This document shows, piece after piece, positions 1 to 8,172 of a DNA stretch of 20,651 nucleotides. The stretch lies in the NCBI GenBank assembly GCA_023091735.1, contig JALKBU010000922.1, positions 1-20,651 on the forward strand, written 5' to 3'. Below the pieces are notes generated by a model. It had not been told where the DNA came from, ran no database searches, and worked only from the letters and a program-made list of their open reading frames with translations. Both the position numbers and the translations under genes were made by a program. Numbering within the stretch: position 1 is the first letter of the stretch; each line of letters begins with the position of its first letter. Source of the DNA: Trichomonas tenax (lineage: Eukaryota > Parabasalia > Trichomonadida > Trichomonadidae).

Positions 1-418
1 ATTAGCTAACAAAGTCTATATTTCATTAAAATATTAGATATATCTTGCATCAAAAACATTGATTTGCCATGATGTGCTTTACTCATTATAATATATTATA
101 TTCCCATTGTATAGCATTTTTATAACGCAAAATAGGTTGTTGTCGATGATAAATAGGTAAATCTAATCACAAATATGCCTTTTTAAACTTTTTTTGGAAA
201 AAATGTATTCTAAGTGTTCACACATAAGCTCTGTGTGTTATTCATCTCAATTTAATAAACTTTTCAAATTTAGCCGCGCAAAAAAGAATCATCATTATTT
301 TTGGGAGAATAACATAAATAAAATTAAATGTTTGAAGGAAGCGAAAATATTAGCTGTTCCTTACTCATTAATTTTGCTCCGTACTTTCCAAAGTTCTGGA
401 ATACTGAATCAGTAATGC
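1..418. other. Non-coding AT-rich stretch
   Basis: No convincing gene was found here. A 73-codon open frame at 194-415 (plus strand) has no recognisable motif and looks like a chance ORF. The left edge of the element remnant that follows could lie anywhere in this stretch. No terminal inverted repeat or target-site duplication could be seen by eye. Confidence 0.5.
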
Positions 419-760
419 TTAGACATTGTTGAAAGTCATTTTTAGAATATTTTTCGGCTCATGTTTTAATGTTTCATTAAATACATTCATTTAATTCCCT
501 TCAGAAAGACTAACACGAATTAAAGGTCTAAATTCCTCAATGGATTCGCCCGTGGCGTTTTGCGCCTCACCTTTTATGATAGCGAAATTATATAATATCA
601 TTAATCTTCCAGCAGCAATGAATTTTACACCTCTTACTTCAATTGCTTTCTTACCTGGGTTTTCGAACCAATGTTTAGGGTATTCGTAAAGGTATCGTGA
701 ATCCTTTATTTTTGACGCCTTTGTGTAAACAAATTCTGTTTTATAAGGTTTATCGTTCAT
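419..760 (-). pseudogene. Capsid-like protein, N-terminal fragment with internal stop
   Basis: The ATG at 760 opens 89 codons that end at a TAA (491-493). The same frame continues for another 23 sense codons to a second TAA at 419-421. That 23-residue extension (phrases such as ETLKHEPKNIL and MTFNNV) reads like protein rather than UTR, so the first TAA is probably a nonsense mutation in a longer gene. The N-terminal pattern, with RYLYEYPKHWF, then NPGKK, then an IEVRGVKFI strand, resembles the start of minor-capsid (penton, single jelly-roll) proteins of Polinton-like elements. That assignment is from remembered family patterns, not a search. The gene is divergent from the ATPase fragment starting at 784, as expected for a shared morphogenesis module. 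It could instead be another element-specific structural protein. Confidence 0.45.
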
Positions 761-1021
761 TTATTAATTTTAAAAAATATAAAATGAAAACAATAAATAT
801 TGAAGTAGATAAAATTTTAAAATCTGATGCGGAGAGTAATAAAAAGAAATTACATCAAGGTTTAATTTTACCTTTTAGTAAGGAATACCCTTTTTGTTCA
901 AACGATGTTTATTTCTTTTGTGGTAAAATGGGTTCAGGTAAGACATACGATGTAGTTTGTCATATTATGATTACTGATAGGTTTTCTTCAGATCCTTATT
1001 ACGATCAAATCGGATTTATTT
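419..1021. mobile_element. Truncated Maverick/Polinton-like element remnant A
   Basis: Two divergent partial genes lie here: a capsid-like N-terminal fragment on the minus strand and an FtsK/HerA-type packaging ATPase N-terminal fragment on the plus strand. Their ATGs are only 23 nt apart, across an AT-only spacer. Both use A/T-ending codons almost exclusively. A packaging ATPase next to capsid genes is the morphogenetic module of Maverick/Polinton, Polinton-like virus and virophage genomes (family knowledge). The right edge is sharp: the ATPase reading ends at 1021-1023 and a host-like hydrophobic tail begins. The left edge is uncertain. No integrase, DNA polymerase or terminal repeat is present, so this is a dead fragment. 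Confidence 0.6.
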
Positions 1022-1023
1022 GA
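784..1023 (+). pseudogene. Packaging ATPase (FtsK/HerA-type), N-terminal fragment
   Basis: The ATG at 784 begins 79 codons. A longer open frame reaches back to 697, but that part overlaps the divergent gene and is unlikely to be used. A Walker A motif, GKMGSGKT, sits at residues 47-54 after a hydrophobic strand (VYFFC). It is followed by a helix and by PYYDQIGFI, where family members usually have the strand leading towards Walker B. The protein stops there. Polinton and virophage packaging ATPases are normally about 200-300 residues, so Walker B and the rest of the core are missing. The family drives capsid filling with DNA. The fragment lacks the residues needed for catalysis. It ends at the junction with apparently unrelated host DNA. 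Confidence 0.6.
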
Positions 1024-1090
1024 TATCCGCGTAATTTCAGCTATGGTTGTCTTTATTGGATCTATCATTGCATACTATTTCCTCAAGTAA
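1022..1090 (+). pseudogene. C-terminal membrane-anchor tail of a host gene (5' part missing)
   Basis: From 1022 one frame gives 22 codons and a TAA (1088-1090). The peptide contains RVISAMVVFIGSIIAYYFLK, a near-perfect C-terminal transmembrane anchor of about 17 hydrophobic residues followed directly by the stop. It looks like the tail of a SNARE or another tail-anchored protein. Codons such as ATC, CGC, GTC and CTC differ from the A/T-ending usage of the element sequence just upstream. The frame has no coding sense before about 1013 and meets a TGA at 968-970. I infer that it is the 3' end of a host gene whose body was lost or displaced when the element arrived. It is convergent with the next gene, as host neighbours often are. 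A chance hydrophobic frame cannot be excluded at this length. Confidence 0.4.
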
Positions 1091-1238
1091 GATGTATTTT
1101 GCAATAATATTTCATATTTTCAATTATATAATGCGTTTTAACGATGTATATAAAAAAACTTTTTGTATATTGCTTTTTCTAATAAGACTGTTAACAAATA
1201 ATTTATAATAAATAAACAAAATAAAATAATTAGATTTT

Positions 1239-4200
1239 CTATTCTTCTTCTTCACCACCATCCGTTTCAACAGCGTCTGGTTCTTCATCATCTTCTTCAT
1301 ACTCTTCCTGATTGGGCTCATCAATCTCTTCCTCTTCATTCTCGTTGGCTGTCGCTTGAGAATAAGTATCATCTTCATCATCTTCCTCTTCGCTGTTCTC
1401 GTCGACGAAATCGCCATCTTCTTCCTCATCCTCTTCGTTATCATCGCCCATCTGATAAAGCTCCTTGAGAAGATCGTTGACTGTGGCATTCGGAGGAACA
1501 CCGGTATTGAGCATCTTGCTCCAAACATCACCAATGAATCCATTTTGCAAGTCTTTGATTTGAGTTCTGAGAGCGAGTGGAACAATTAATCCAACGCCAT
1601 CAGGCGTCTTCAAGTTAAGAATATGCTCGGATTTAACGAGTGCATCAATAGCGCGATCATTTTGTTCTCTCTTCTTCTTGGAATCTGTTGCATTGTACTC
1701 CTTGATGAGCTCTGTGAAGTAGCGAACAAAGATGTATGCTCTGTCGATGCCAAAGACGAACCTTGACTCCCTGAAAACCTTCGAGAGCTTTCTGTCTGGT
1801 CTGCAGTTGGGATTGATGAAGTTGAAGAATATTTGGTAGTTTCCACTCTTAGCAGCGTTGTCGATATATCCATCGATGATCTCGTGTCTGATGATTTCGA
1901 TATCTTGTGGCGCACACATTAAGAATGGAACCCTCCATTCAAAATTCATGATGTTGTTGAGATTCAACACTCTGAGTCTAATGAGTTTCTGGAGCAGTTT
2001 AAAGGCCTCTGGTGGTTCAACATGCTTCGAAAGTTCGAGATATGGATGTGGAAGGATGATCTTTGACTTGCAGAATATCTCAATTGCTTTGCGAATGATT
2101 CCTGCGTCTCCACTGATTCTTGCAATTTGGCAAAGAATGAGAATTGAGAATTCAGCTGGAAGCTTGTTTGTTGCATAAGCGTTGACGAACTGGAGTGAGT
2201 ACTGTAGGATTGGACCCATTCTTTCATCTCTTACAAGACCGATTTCTTCCATAAGACGCATGATCCAGTAGAGTCTTCTTGCTTCCTTCTTTGGAGAATC
2301 AGCGAAAGATGTGATCTCAAACAATTCGTTGAGAGCAGGGATCTTATCATGATAAATGAATGAGTAAATGATTGCATGAATGAGCTTTTGATATGGTGTT
2401 GGATTTTCTTCGCTTGCAATTGCTTTAAGAACTTCCTCAAGTTTGGCTGTGTTATCAGGAATCTTGACTTCTCCTGGTGCCATGTTCGTGAAGATTCTTG
2501 TGTTGGCATCCATCATTCTCTCCTGGAAGTATCTCTTAATGATGATCTTTTGGAGTGCGATTCTTGACTCAGGAGAATTAGTTGGATCGTTACGAAGCAT
2601 ATCCTCCAGCAATGATGTTGTTGTCATGCCTGGTGGTAATTTAATTGTCTTCGCAATCTTGTTTTCGAATCTTTTAACGACTTTATATATTCTCCATCCA
2701 TCGATGTTTGTCAAACAAGGTTCCTTTTCTTCATTACCGCGCTCGCTGAGATAATGCATCCACAAATTAAGATATGGAACAAAGAAGTTATTGGGATTAG
2801 TCGAATGCTTATCTTCCATGCTCTTAAGGTGTTCATAAAATGGCTGCATAAGTGGTGAACATCGAAGTTTGAGTTTGGACTCGTGGTTGTGTGCTGAAAT
2901 AGCAACATCGGTGAAATAGCATCCGAAGGCCTTCGTGAGATCGAGCTCTGTCCTACTTGGATCGTTAAGAAGAGCGGAAATGAGAAGTTCCAAGAATCTT
3001 CCATTATCATGATGACACATGTTTCCTAAAATGAAGTGCATCTTTGCGAGAATCTTCGCTCTATTATCATAGACAACAGAAGCGTATGCATAAGCGATTG
3101 CGCAATGATATAATGTCATCTTGTTTGCTTGTACTTCGTTTAATGTCTTGAAAATCTTTCCAAGCTCTTTAACGCATTCATCGTTCATCGCATAAGTGAA
3201 TCTCTGGAAAAGTTGGTCCAAGAATGGAATCTCGTTTGTTGATTGTCTTATGTGGTTCGGCAACATGCGGAGGAAGTTAACAAGAACGCCTTTGATCATT
3301 TCATCATCGAATTGCATGAAAAGTTTGACAACATTCTTCAATGACAAGAATTGCAATGGCTGGCGTGGAGAGAAATAGCGAGCGGCCATTTCAACTGTCA
3401 ACTGGGCAGTTGGCGTATCAATAGCTTGTAAAATACCGATTTGTTCAGATTTCTCATCAAGAAGTTTTTGGTCGATTCTAAGAGAAATGTGACCGAGGTT
3501 AACCGGCTCTTTGAGGTGCTTCTGGAATGCGCTGAGTAAGTCATCAAGTTCGTGGAATCTTCGGTTCTGTGATATAGCGATTTCAAGCTGAATATAAATG
3601 ATTCTCAGATATGCGTTTGGAAGATGGAAAAATGGCTGCAAAAGTCCATTAATGAAGTGAGGAGCCGATGCAATCTGATACTCTGCAGCAAGTTCTGCAT
3701 AGAACAAACGTGCGTTTGGTGTCAATCTATCGAAAACATATTCAGATGCTAAATCTATCATTTCAATTGCTGCATCACCAGGAATTGGTTCATTATATCT
3801 AAGTTCAGCAAGTAAATTAAGCGCTTTTGCAAGAACTTCACTGACATGAATGTTAAAAAGCCAAGTTGTTGCCGATATTTGATCAGCTCCGAGTTTTCGA
3901 AGAAAGTCTACCACGGTGCACCTATTGATCATGAAGATTGGGTTTACATGAGGACTTTGATAATCCACTGCGTTTATTTTATTTGAAAAATAATATTTCA
4001 TTTCGTGGGGCTGAAATTGGGCTTCTTCCTTGCAGTTGAACGCAGGTATAGCATTTGGATCAGTAATATGTCCCGTTTTGAGCGCTTCAAAGAAATGAAT
4101 CCAACATTGGCTCTTTAAATTGAACCCAATAAGCTGTGGTTCAGTCTGTCGTGGGATATAGTCTGGAATTGAGGGTTTTGTCAAATTAAACTTCAGTTGT

Positions 4201-4598
4201 GGACGTAATTTCTTAACTTTTGCGATTGCTGCTCTATAAAGTTCGTTGTTTTGAGATTTTTGCGCACATTTAGCGAGGTCAGCCCATAAATTCGTTCTGG
4301 ACTGATCAAATTTGAGAGAATCAATTAAATAAGGAATTGCATCAAAAAATAATTCTCGTTGAATTTTGCTTCTTGCAATTTCTCTATTGCATTGAAAAAT
4401 GAGCATTTTTTCATAATCAGAACTCTGTTTCGTCGTTACATCAGCGATAATCGATTTTAATAAATTTTCCGACTCTTCTGATGGACTTGAAGCCATCGCC
4501 TGTTGGAAACGTTTAGATATGGCCAAAAAGCTTTCGCTCTGCTCTGAAATTTGAAGTTCCGCTTCTTCTCCTTCTTGGTTGAAGCCGCGAACGTTCAT
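1239..4598 (-). CDS. Large TPR-like protein with acidic C-terminal tail (function unknown; Hir3/CABIN1-like candidate)
   Basis: This is an uninterrupted 1119-codon gene without introns. Residues about 60-135 form a helical, TPR-like region, including SLKFDQSRTNLWADLAKCAQ, with the alternating small/aromatic pattern of TPR pairs. The middle is all-helical without obvious catalytic motifs. About the last 70 residues are a dense run of Asp/Glu (encoded around 1240-1450). TPRs plus an acidic tail recall HIR-complex scaffold subunits (Hir3/CABIN1), which bind histone-deposition partners, but this is a weak shape-based suggestion; a generic nuclear scaffold fits as well. The start at 4598 is the first in-frame ATG and lies within an inverted repeat (see findings). 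The gene separates the two element remnants and appears intact. Confidence 0.85.
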   Translation of the reverse strand: MNVRGFNQEGEEAELQISEQSESFLAISKRFQQAMASSPSEESENLLKSIIADVTTKQSSDYEKMLIFQCNREIARSKIQRELFFDAIPYLIDSLKFDQSRTNLWADLAKCAQKSQNNELYRAAIAKVKKLRPQLKFNLTKPSIPDYIPRQTEPQLIGFNLKSQCWIHFFEALKTGHITDPNAIPAFNCKEEAQFQPHEMKYYFSNKINAVDYQSPHVNPIFMINRCTVVDFLRKLGADQISATTWLFNIHVSEVLAKALNLLAELRYNEPIPGDAAIEMIDLASEYVFDRLTPNARLFYAELAAEYQIASAPHFINGLLQPFFHLPNAYLRIIYIQLEIAISQNRRFHELDDLLSAFQKHLKEPVNLGHISLRIDQKLLDEKSEQIGILQAIDTPTAQLTVEMAARYFSPRQPLQFLSLKNVVKLFMQFDDEMIKGVLVNFLRMLPNHIRQSTNEIPFLDQLFQRFTYAMNDECVKELGKIFKTLNEVQANKMTLYHCAIAYAYASVVYDNRAKILAKMHFILGNMCHHDNGRFLELLISALLNDPSRTELDLTKAFGCYFTDVAISAHNHESKLKLRCSPLMQPFYEHLKSMEDKHSTNPNNFFVPYLNLWMHYLSERGNEEKEPCLTNIDGWRIYKVVKRFENKIAKTIKLPPGMTTTSLLEDMLRNDPTNSPESRIALQKIIIKRYFQERMMDANTRIFTNMAPGEVKIPDNTAKLEEVLKAIASEENPTPYQKLIHAIIYSFIYHDKIPALNELFEITSFADSPKKEARRLYWIMRLMEEIGLVRDERMGPILQYSLQFVNAYATNKLPAEFSILILCQIARISGDAGIIRKAIEIFCKSKIILPHPYLELSKHVEPPEAFKLLQKLIRLRVLNLNNIMNFEWRVPFLMCAPQDIEIIRHEIIDGYIDNAAKSGNYQIFFNFINPNCRPDRKLSKVFRESRFVFGIDRAYIFVRYFTELIKEYNATDSKKKREQNDRAIDALVKSEHILNLKTPDGVGLIVPLALRTQIKDLQNGFIGDVWSKMLNTGVPPNATVNDLLKELYQMGDDNEEDEEEDGDFVDENSEEEDDEDDTYSQATANENEEEEIDEPNQEEYEEDDEEPDAVETDGGEEEE

Positions 4599-4619
4599 TT
4601 CATTTATAATGTTCGCGGC
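4584..4619 (-). promoter_or_regulatory. Inverted repeat around the start codon, with minimal uORF
   Basis: Arms at 4584-4595 and 4608-4619 are complementary at 11 of 12 positions (core GCCGCGAAC / GTTCGCGGC), with a 12-nt loop. In the mRNA sense, the loop carries the start codon of the 1119-aa gene at its 3' end, preceded by an upstream ATG that forms a two-codon ORF (ATG AAA TGA) whose TGA overlaps the main ATG. Whether it is transcribed depends on where the mRNA starts, because trichomonad 5' UTRs are usually very short. Confidence 0.45.
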
Positions 4620-4803
4620 AAAATTTATTGTTTGATGTACTGTCTCTTTATATCATTAAAAGCTTATATTTTTTGTTAGCGAGGCGAATGGAGCATATTT
4701 TTGATGAAATATTGCAAATATCAAAAACTAGCGGGTTATTATACCTTTTTCTTGGATAGTTTTATGGATGTGCGCATTGAGTATTTTTTGATGCGCGCGG
4801 ATT

Positions 4804-6580
4804 TTGCCGATTGACAGATCGCGCATTGTGAACTTGAAAACCCCCAAATATTCATTCATTACCCTGCAATACTTAAACTACCACCTGATAAAATTTGATA
4901 AACCCTATCACTCCAATTTTTCTCCCATTTCCCCTAAAGTACTTGTTGATGGATTAGAAGGTCTAACTATTCATAATGATGCCGGCAATATAAGTTTAGA
5001 TGAAGAAATAACATTATATGTTCTATTTCAAACTATTAATAGTTTACCAGATGATTTGATTGAAGAAGCATATAGTAATGTATATGAGAAATGTGATTTA
5101 ACAATGAATGCCAGACAGAACTTCTATAAAGCTAGATCTAGATATTGTTGTTTGAAGACTTCTCCATTTGTTTTAATGAAAAAACTTAAATTATACAAAC
5201 CCAAATATTACAAAACATATATTAAATCATTACAATCACAAAAACAGTTATTATTTAATATTGATCTTAAAGAAGAATTCGATTTAAATAATATTATTAA
5301 GAAAGCTGATGAACATAAATATAAAAACGTTTATGATGTTATATCGGATTTATCTAAAGTTATTAGACGAATTGATAATGACAATATCATGTTTATTAAG
5401 AAAACATTCGATCCAAATAACAATAGATATGTTTTTAGTTTTGTGTCAAATCAAATAATGAAGGATATGTTGAAATCGGTTAAACTATGGAAAGATGATA
5501 ATAAGTATTATACCGCATGGAATGCTTTGAAAACAAATATAAGTAAATTATCAGTTAAAGGTGTTAAGTTTAATTCTAATAATAATCCAGATGTATTTTC
5601 TCTGTTTAATGGTTACAAGAATAATGTTTTAAACATATGTGACAAAACTATTATAAATCCATTCTTAAATTTAATACAAAGTTATATGTGATAGCAATGA
5701 TGTTTTATTCGGATATGTTATTAATTGGATATCATATATAATTCAAAATCCTGGTAAAAAGACTGAAACAGCATTAGTATTAAAAGGATTACAAGGAATC
5801 GGTAAGAACACATTTACTGATGTTATATCTGAATTAATATCTGGATATAGTATTAAGAATTGTACTGAGATTAGTAAATTAACAGGATCTTTCAATAGTA
5901 TTGTTGAAGCTAAGATATTAATAGTTCTTAATGAACTTAAAAAAGTTGGTGATGATAGATTAGCAAACTTCAATTCATTGAAATCTATTATAACAGATAA
6001 AGAAATCAGAATTAATGAGAAGTTTCAACCCAGAAGGACTGCTGAAAATGTTGCTAACTTTATATTTGTAAGTAATAACTCATATCCTGTTAAAATAGAA
6101 AACGGTGATAGACAATATGTTGTTTTAGCATGTAATGGCAAATATAAAGGTAATCATAAGTTTTGGAAAAGCATGTTCAAAGTATTTAATAATGATTTTT
6201 ATAATAACTTACTCACGTATTTTATTAATAAAGATATCAAAAAATTTAATCCAAGAAACATTCCGATGACAGAAGCTAAGCAAGATATTATAGAGGCATC
6301 TAAAACACCTATTGATGTATGGATTGGTGAATATTATAATAGATTGTTAGAAGGAATGCCGTGTGATAAAGCATTAAGATTAAAACCGATAGAAATTAAA
6401 ACACGTAACTTCCAATTACAGATTAAAGATAAATGTGATAGAAAACAAATAAGAATAGATGGTCAAAGGGTTTGGATATATAAACTTAAAGATGAATGTA
6501 AATCTGTTTATCATCAAACAGAAACCGTATTAGATGGATATGATAGTGAAGAACCTATTAAATTAATATTAGATGAATAA
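4804..6580 (+). pseudogene. D5-like primase-helicase (SF3 helicase), frameshifted and 5'-truncated
   Basis: Two overlapping open frames encode one protein. The first runs from a stop at 4789-4791 to TGA 5689-5691. The second is open from 5690 in the next frame to TAA 6578-6580. Just after the switch come a hydrophobic NWISYI segment and a P-loop, GLQGIGKNTFTD (around 5788-5823), then a strand ending in ILIVLNELKK that fits the acidic Walker B, then a strand ending FIFVSNNSYP that fits motif C with its Asn. This order is typical of the SF3 helicase domain of D5-like/DUF5906 replication proteins. The upstream frame supplies the helical domain that precedes SF3 helicases. No in-frame ATG occurs before 5104, so the 5' end is missing. 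A single 1-nt gain (or 2-nt loss) near 5680-5690 explains the frame change. The family unwinds DNA at viral or virophage replication origins. Confidence 0.7.
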
Positions 6581-6726
6581 ATAAAACATAAATAAAACCT
6601 ATAATATATATTTCGCTTTTTATTTTTGTTAAGATATTTCTATAAATGCCCAATTTCTATAGTTGCCCAACTTTTTTAGAGAATAGTTTATATATGGTGA
6701 CACTAAAAAAAAAAACGATTTTCATT
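6581..6726. other. Spacer between converging element genes
   Basis: This short AT-rich spacer separates the end of the helicase frame (plus) from the end of the capsid-like frame (minus). It contains TAAA-rich sequence after the helicase stop and an 11-A run. No gene was recognised. Confidence 0.4.
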
Positions 6727-7251
6727 TTAATTAATATAAAACATTAAGATATAATCTTTTTCATATATTACTTCTAAACAAATACTTATAGGTGATTTGA
6801 TTTCTATAGATTTATCGAATTCGTCTACTAATGTAAATTCTAAGTTATTTAATTCATAAGGTTTTATCTTGATATAGTTTCCAGGTGTTTTACTAATAAT
6901 AGGTACAAATGGTAATATGAATTCTTTAATGTTTTACATTATAGACATATATTCTAATTTCTTTTCATTAGTTATTCCAGATATATAAGATATATTAGAT
7001 TTAATAAATAAGTTATTATCATAATTAATAATTGGACTTGATGGTATTGTTATAATATTATTTTTTGCTAATAATGGTAATGATGTATTATATAATCCTA
7101 ATATTAATTTAGCTCTATGAGAACAATCTAATATATTTATAATATCACCAGATAATTCTAATGTCATATCTTTATTATAATTTACTATGATTTCATCTCT
7201 AAATATTACTTGTTGTAAGTATTCTGGAATTGATGATAAATCTAATGTTAA
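6727..7251 (-). pseudogene. Capsid-like protein, C-terminal fragment with internal stop
   Basis: On the minus strand a single frame is open from 7251 to TAA 6727-6729 apart from one in-frame TAA at 6934-6936. The part after the internal stop reads well: hydrophobic ILPFVPII, then PGNYIKIKPYELNNLEFTLV, an acidic turn, then strands with SPISICLEVIYE, ending FYIN. The pattern 'strand, Leu-Asp-Glu turn, strand, Pro-Ile strand, end' resembles the closing strands of jelly-roll minor-capsid proteins in Polinton-like elements (family knowledge, not searched). A nonsense mutation in a once longer gene is the simplest reading. Its first codons overlap the start of the fibre frame at 7187-7251, so a join between two pieces probably lies there. 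It could be the C-terminal half of the same protein type as the fragment at 419-760, but the relative order does not fit one undisturbed gene. Confidence 0.45.
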
Positions 7252-7993
7252 TCATACACATCAAATAGAACAAATAATAGGTTTAGAAGAAGGTTATAAT
7301 GGTTTATTAAATGAAATTCGTAAAAGAGCTTATATTGATCATACACATACAGAATTTAATAAAATCTCAATAAATGAAATTGATGCTTATTTGTATTCAA
7401 CTAATGGTGTTCAAGCAATTAAACCTCCAACATTTACAGCAGGTCTGATTACGAATAATGATATAATATATATGGATCCAAATTCGAATAATAGATTAAA
7501 TATAATTGAAGAATTAAATAATAAATCTGATATTAATCATACACATAATAAATTCGAATCATTACAGGTAGATGATATAAATATTAAAAATCATTTGCGA
7601 ATTAGAAATAACGATATATTAGAATTTATATATCCAATAGGTTCTATTTATACATCTATGAATAATACTAATCCATATGATTTATTTAGATTTGGTGTTT
7701 GGACACAAATTACAGATAGATTCTTATATTGTGCTAATAGTAGTAATCAAATAGGTGGTTCTAAAAAGATATCTGTTAGTAACTTACCACAACATAATCA
7801 CAACTGTATGTGGCAAGATTCTAATTCTGGTGGATTTAAAGCAGGTACTATTACATATGGTGATTATTGGACATCAGAATTAACATTTGATAATAAAAAT
7901 TCATTTATACACACATACGATAATCCAGAATTTAAAAATACAGATTATATGCCACCATATATTACAGTTTATTGTTGGTATAGAACTAAATAA
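7187..7993 (+). CDS. Phage-type tail-fibre / tail-collar protein
   Basis: An intact 268-codon frame. Three His-Thr-His boxes occur at residues 23-25, 52-54 and 118-120, in contexts like KSNVNHTH and KSDINHTH, as in the repeats of phage fibre shafts. A collar domain follows: YPIGSIY at 149-155, the WTQITDRFL segment at 172-180, an Asn-Leu-Pro-Gln-His-Asn-His motif ending at 205, and a C-terminal MPPYITVYCWYRTK. This order matches the tail-collar/gp10-gp12 C-terminal fold, in which paired histidines bind metal in a trimeric fibre (family knowledge). Such proteins bind cell surfaces or decorate virions. The N-terminus may be truncated, since the first 12 or so codons overlap the minus-strand capsid fragment. 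The frame has no break, unlike its neighbours. A host use is possible but not shown. Confidence 0.75.
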   Translation: MISSLNITCCKYSGIDDKSNVNHTHQIEQIIGLEEGYNGLLNEIRKRAYIDHTHTEFNKISINEIDAYLYSTNGVQAIKPPTFTAGLITNNDIIYMDPNSNNRLNIIEELNNKSDINHTHNKFESLQVDDINIKNHLRIRNNDILEFIYPIGSIYTSMNNTNPYDLFRFGVWTQITDRFLYCANSSNQIGGSKKISVSNLPQHNHNCMWQDSNSGGFKAGTITYGDYWTSELTFDNKNSFIHTYDNPEFKNTDYMPPYITVYCWYRTK

Positions 7994-8127
7994 CTTCTGT
8001 AATCTCTCTGGGAAAGAATACTGATATGTATAACTTGAAATTTATTGGATAAAAAATATTGATTTTTTTTAATTATTTTTTTTTTATTTTTGTTTGCAAT
8101 TTATATTGGGAATTGAACTGATAGGAG

Positions 8128-8172
8128 AACATTTAGAAAACTTTGGACGTAGGACAAAGTTTGCTAAATGTT
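8128..8172. repeat. Strong stem-loop, 18-bp stem
   Basis: The arm at 8128-8145 pairs with 8155-8172 at 17 of 18 positions (core ACATTTAG and CTAAATGT), with a 9-nt loop. A second hairpin follows, ATAATTG (8194-8200) and CAATTAT (8208-8214). The cluster could belong to an RNA or be a miniature-element relic. I recognise no known RNA family. Confidence 0.6.

Larger units (their letters stand above)
4840..7993. mobile_element. Maverick/Polinton-like element remnant B
   Basis: This segment holds, in order, a frameshifted D5-type primase-helicase (plus), a capsid-like C-terminal fragment (minus) and a tail-fibre/collar gene (plus). All use A/T third positions nearly exclusively. The gene content is viral or viral-element in type, and a eukaryotic setting with a capsid/ATPase remnant nearby favours a Maverick/Polinton-like or virophage-like origin. 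The left boundary is uncertain: 4835-4945 is noticeably C-rich and may be an additional joined piece. The right boundary is placed after the fibre gene. No polymerase, integrase or terminal repeats were found, so the element is incomplete and probably immobile. Confidence 0.6.

Noticed and set aside
194..415. 73-codon ORF on the plus strand
   Set aside because: No recognisable motif, AT-rich and overlapping the presumed element edge; most likely chance.
1124..1585. 153-codon minus-strand ORF with Lys/Arg-rich repeats
   Set aside because: It is the shadow of the acidic GAA/GAT tail of the 1119-aa gene in another frame.
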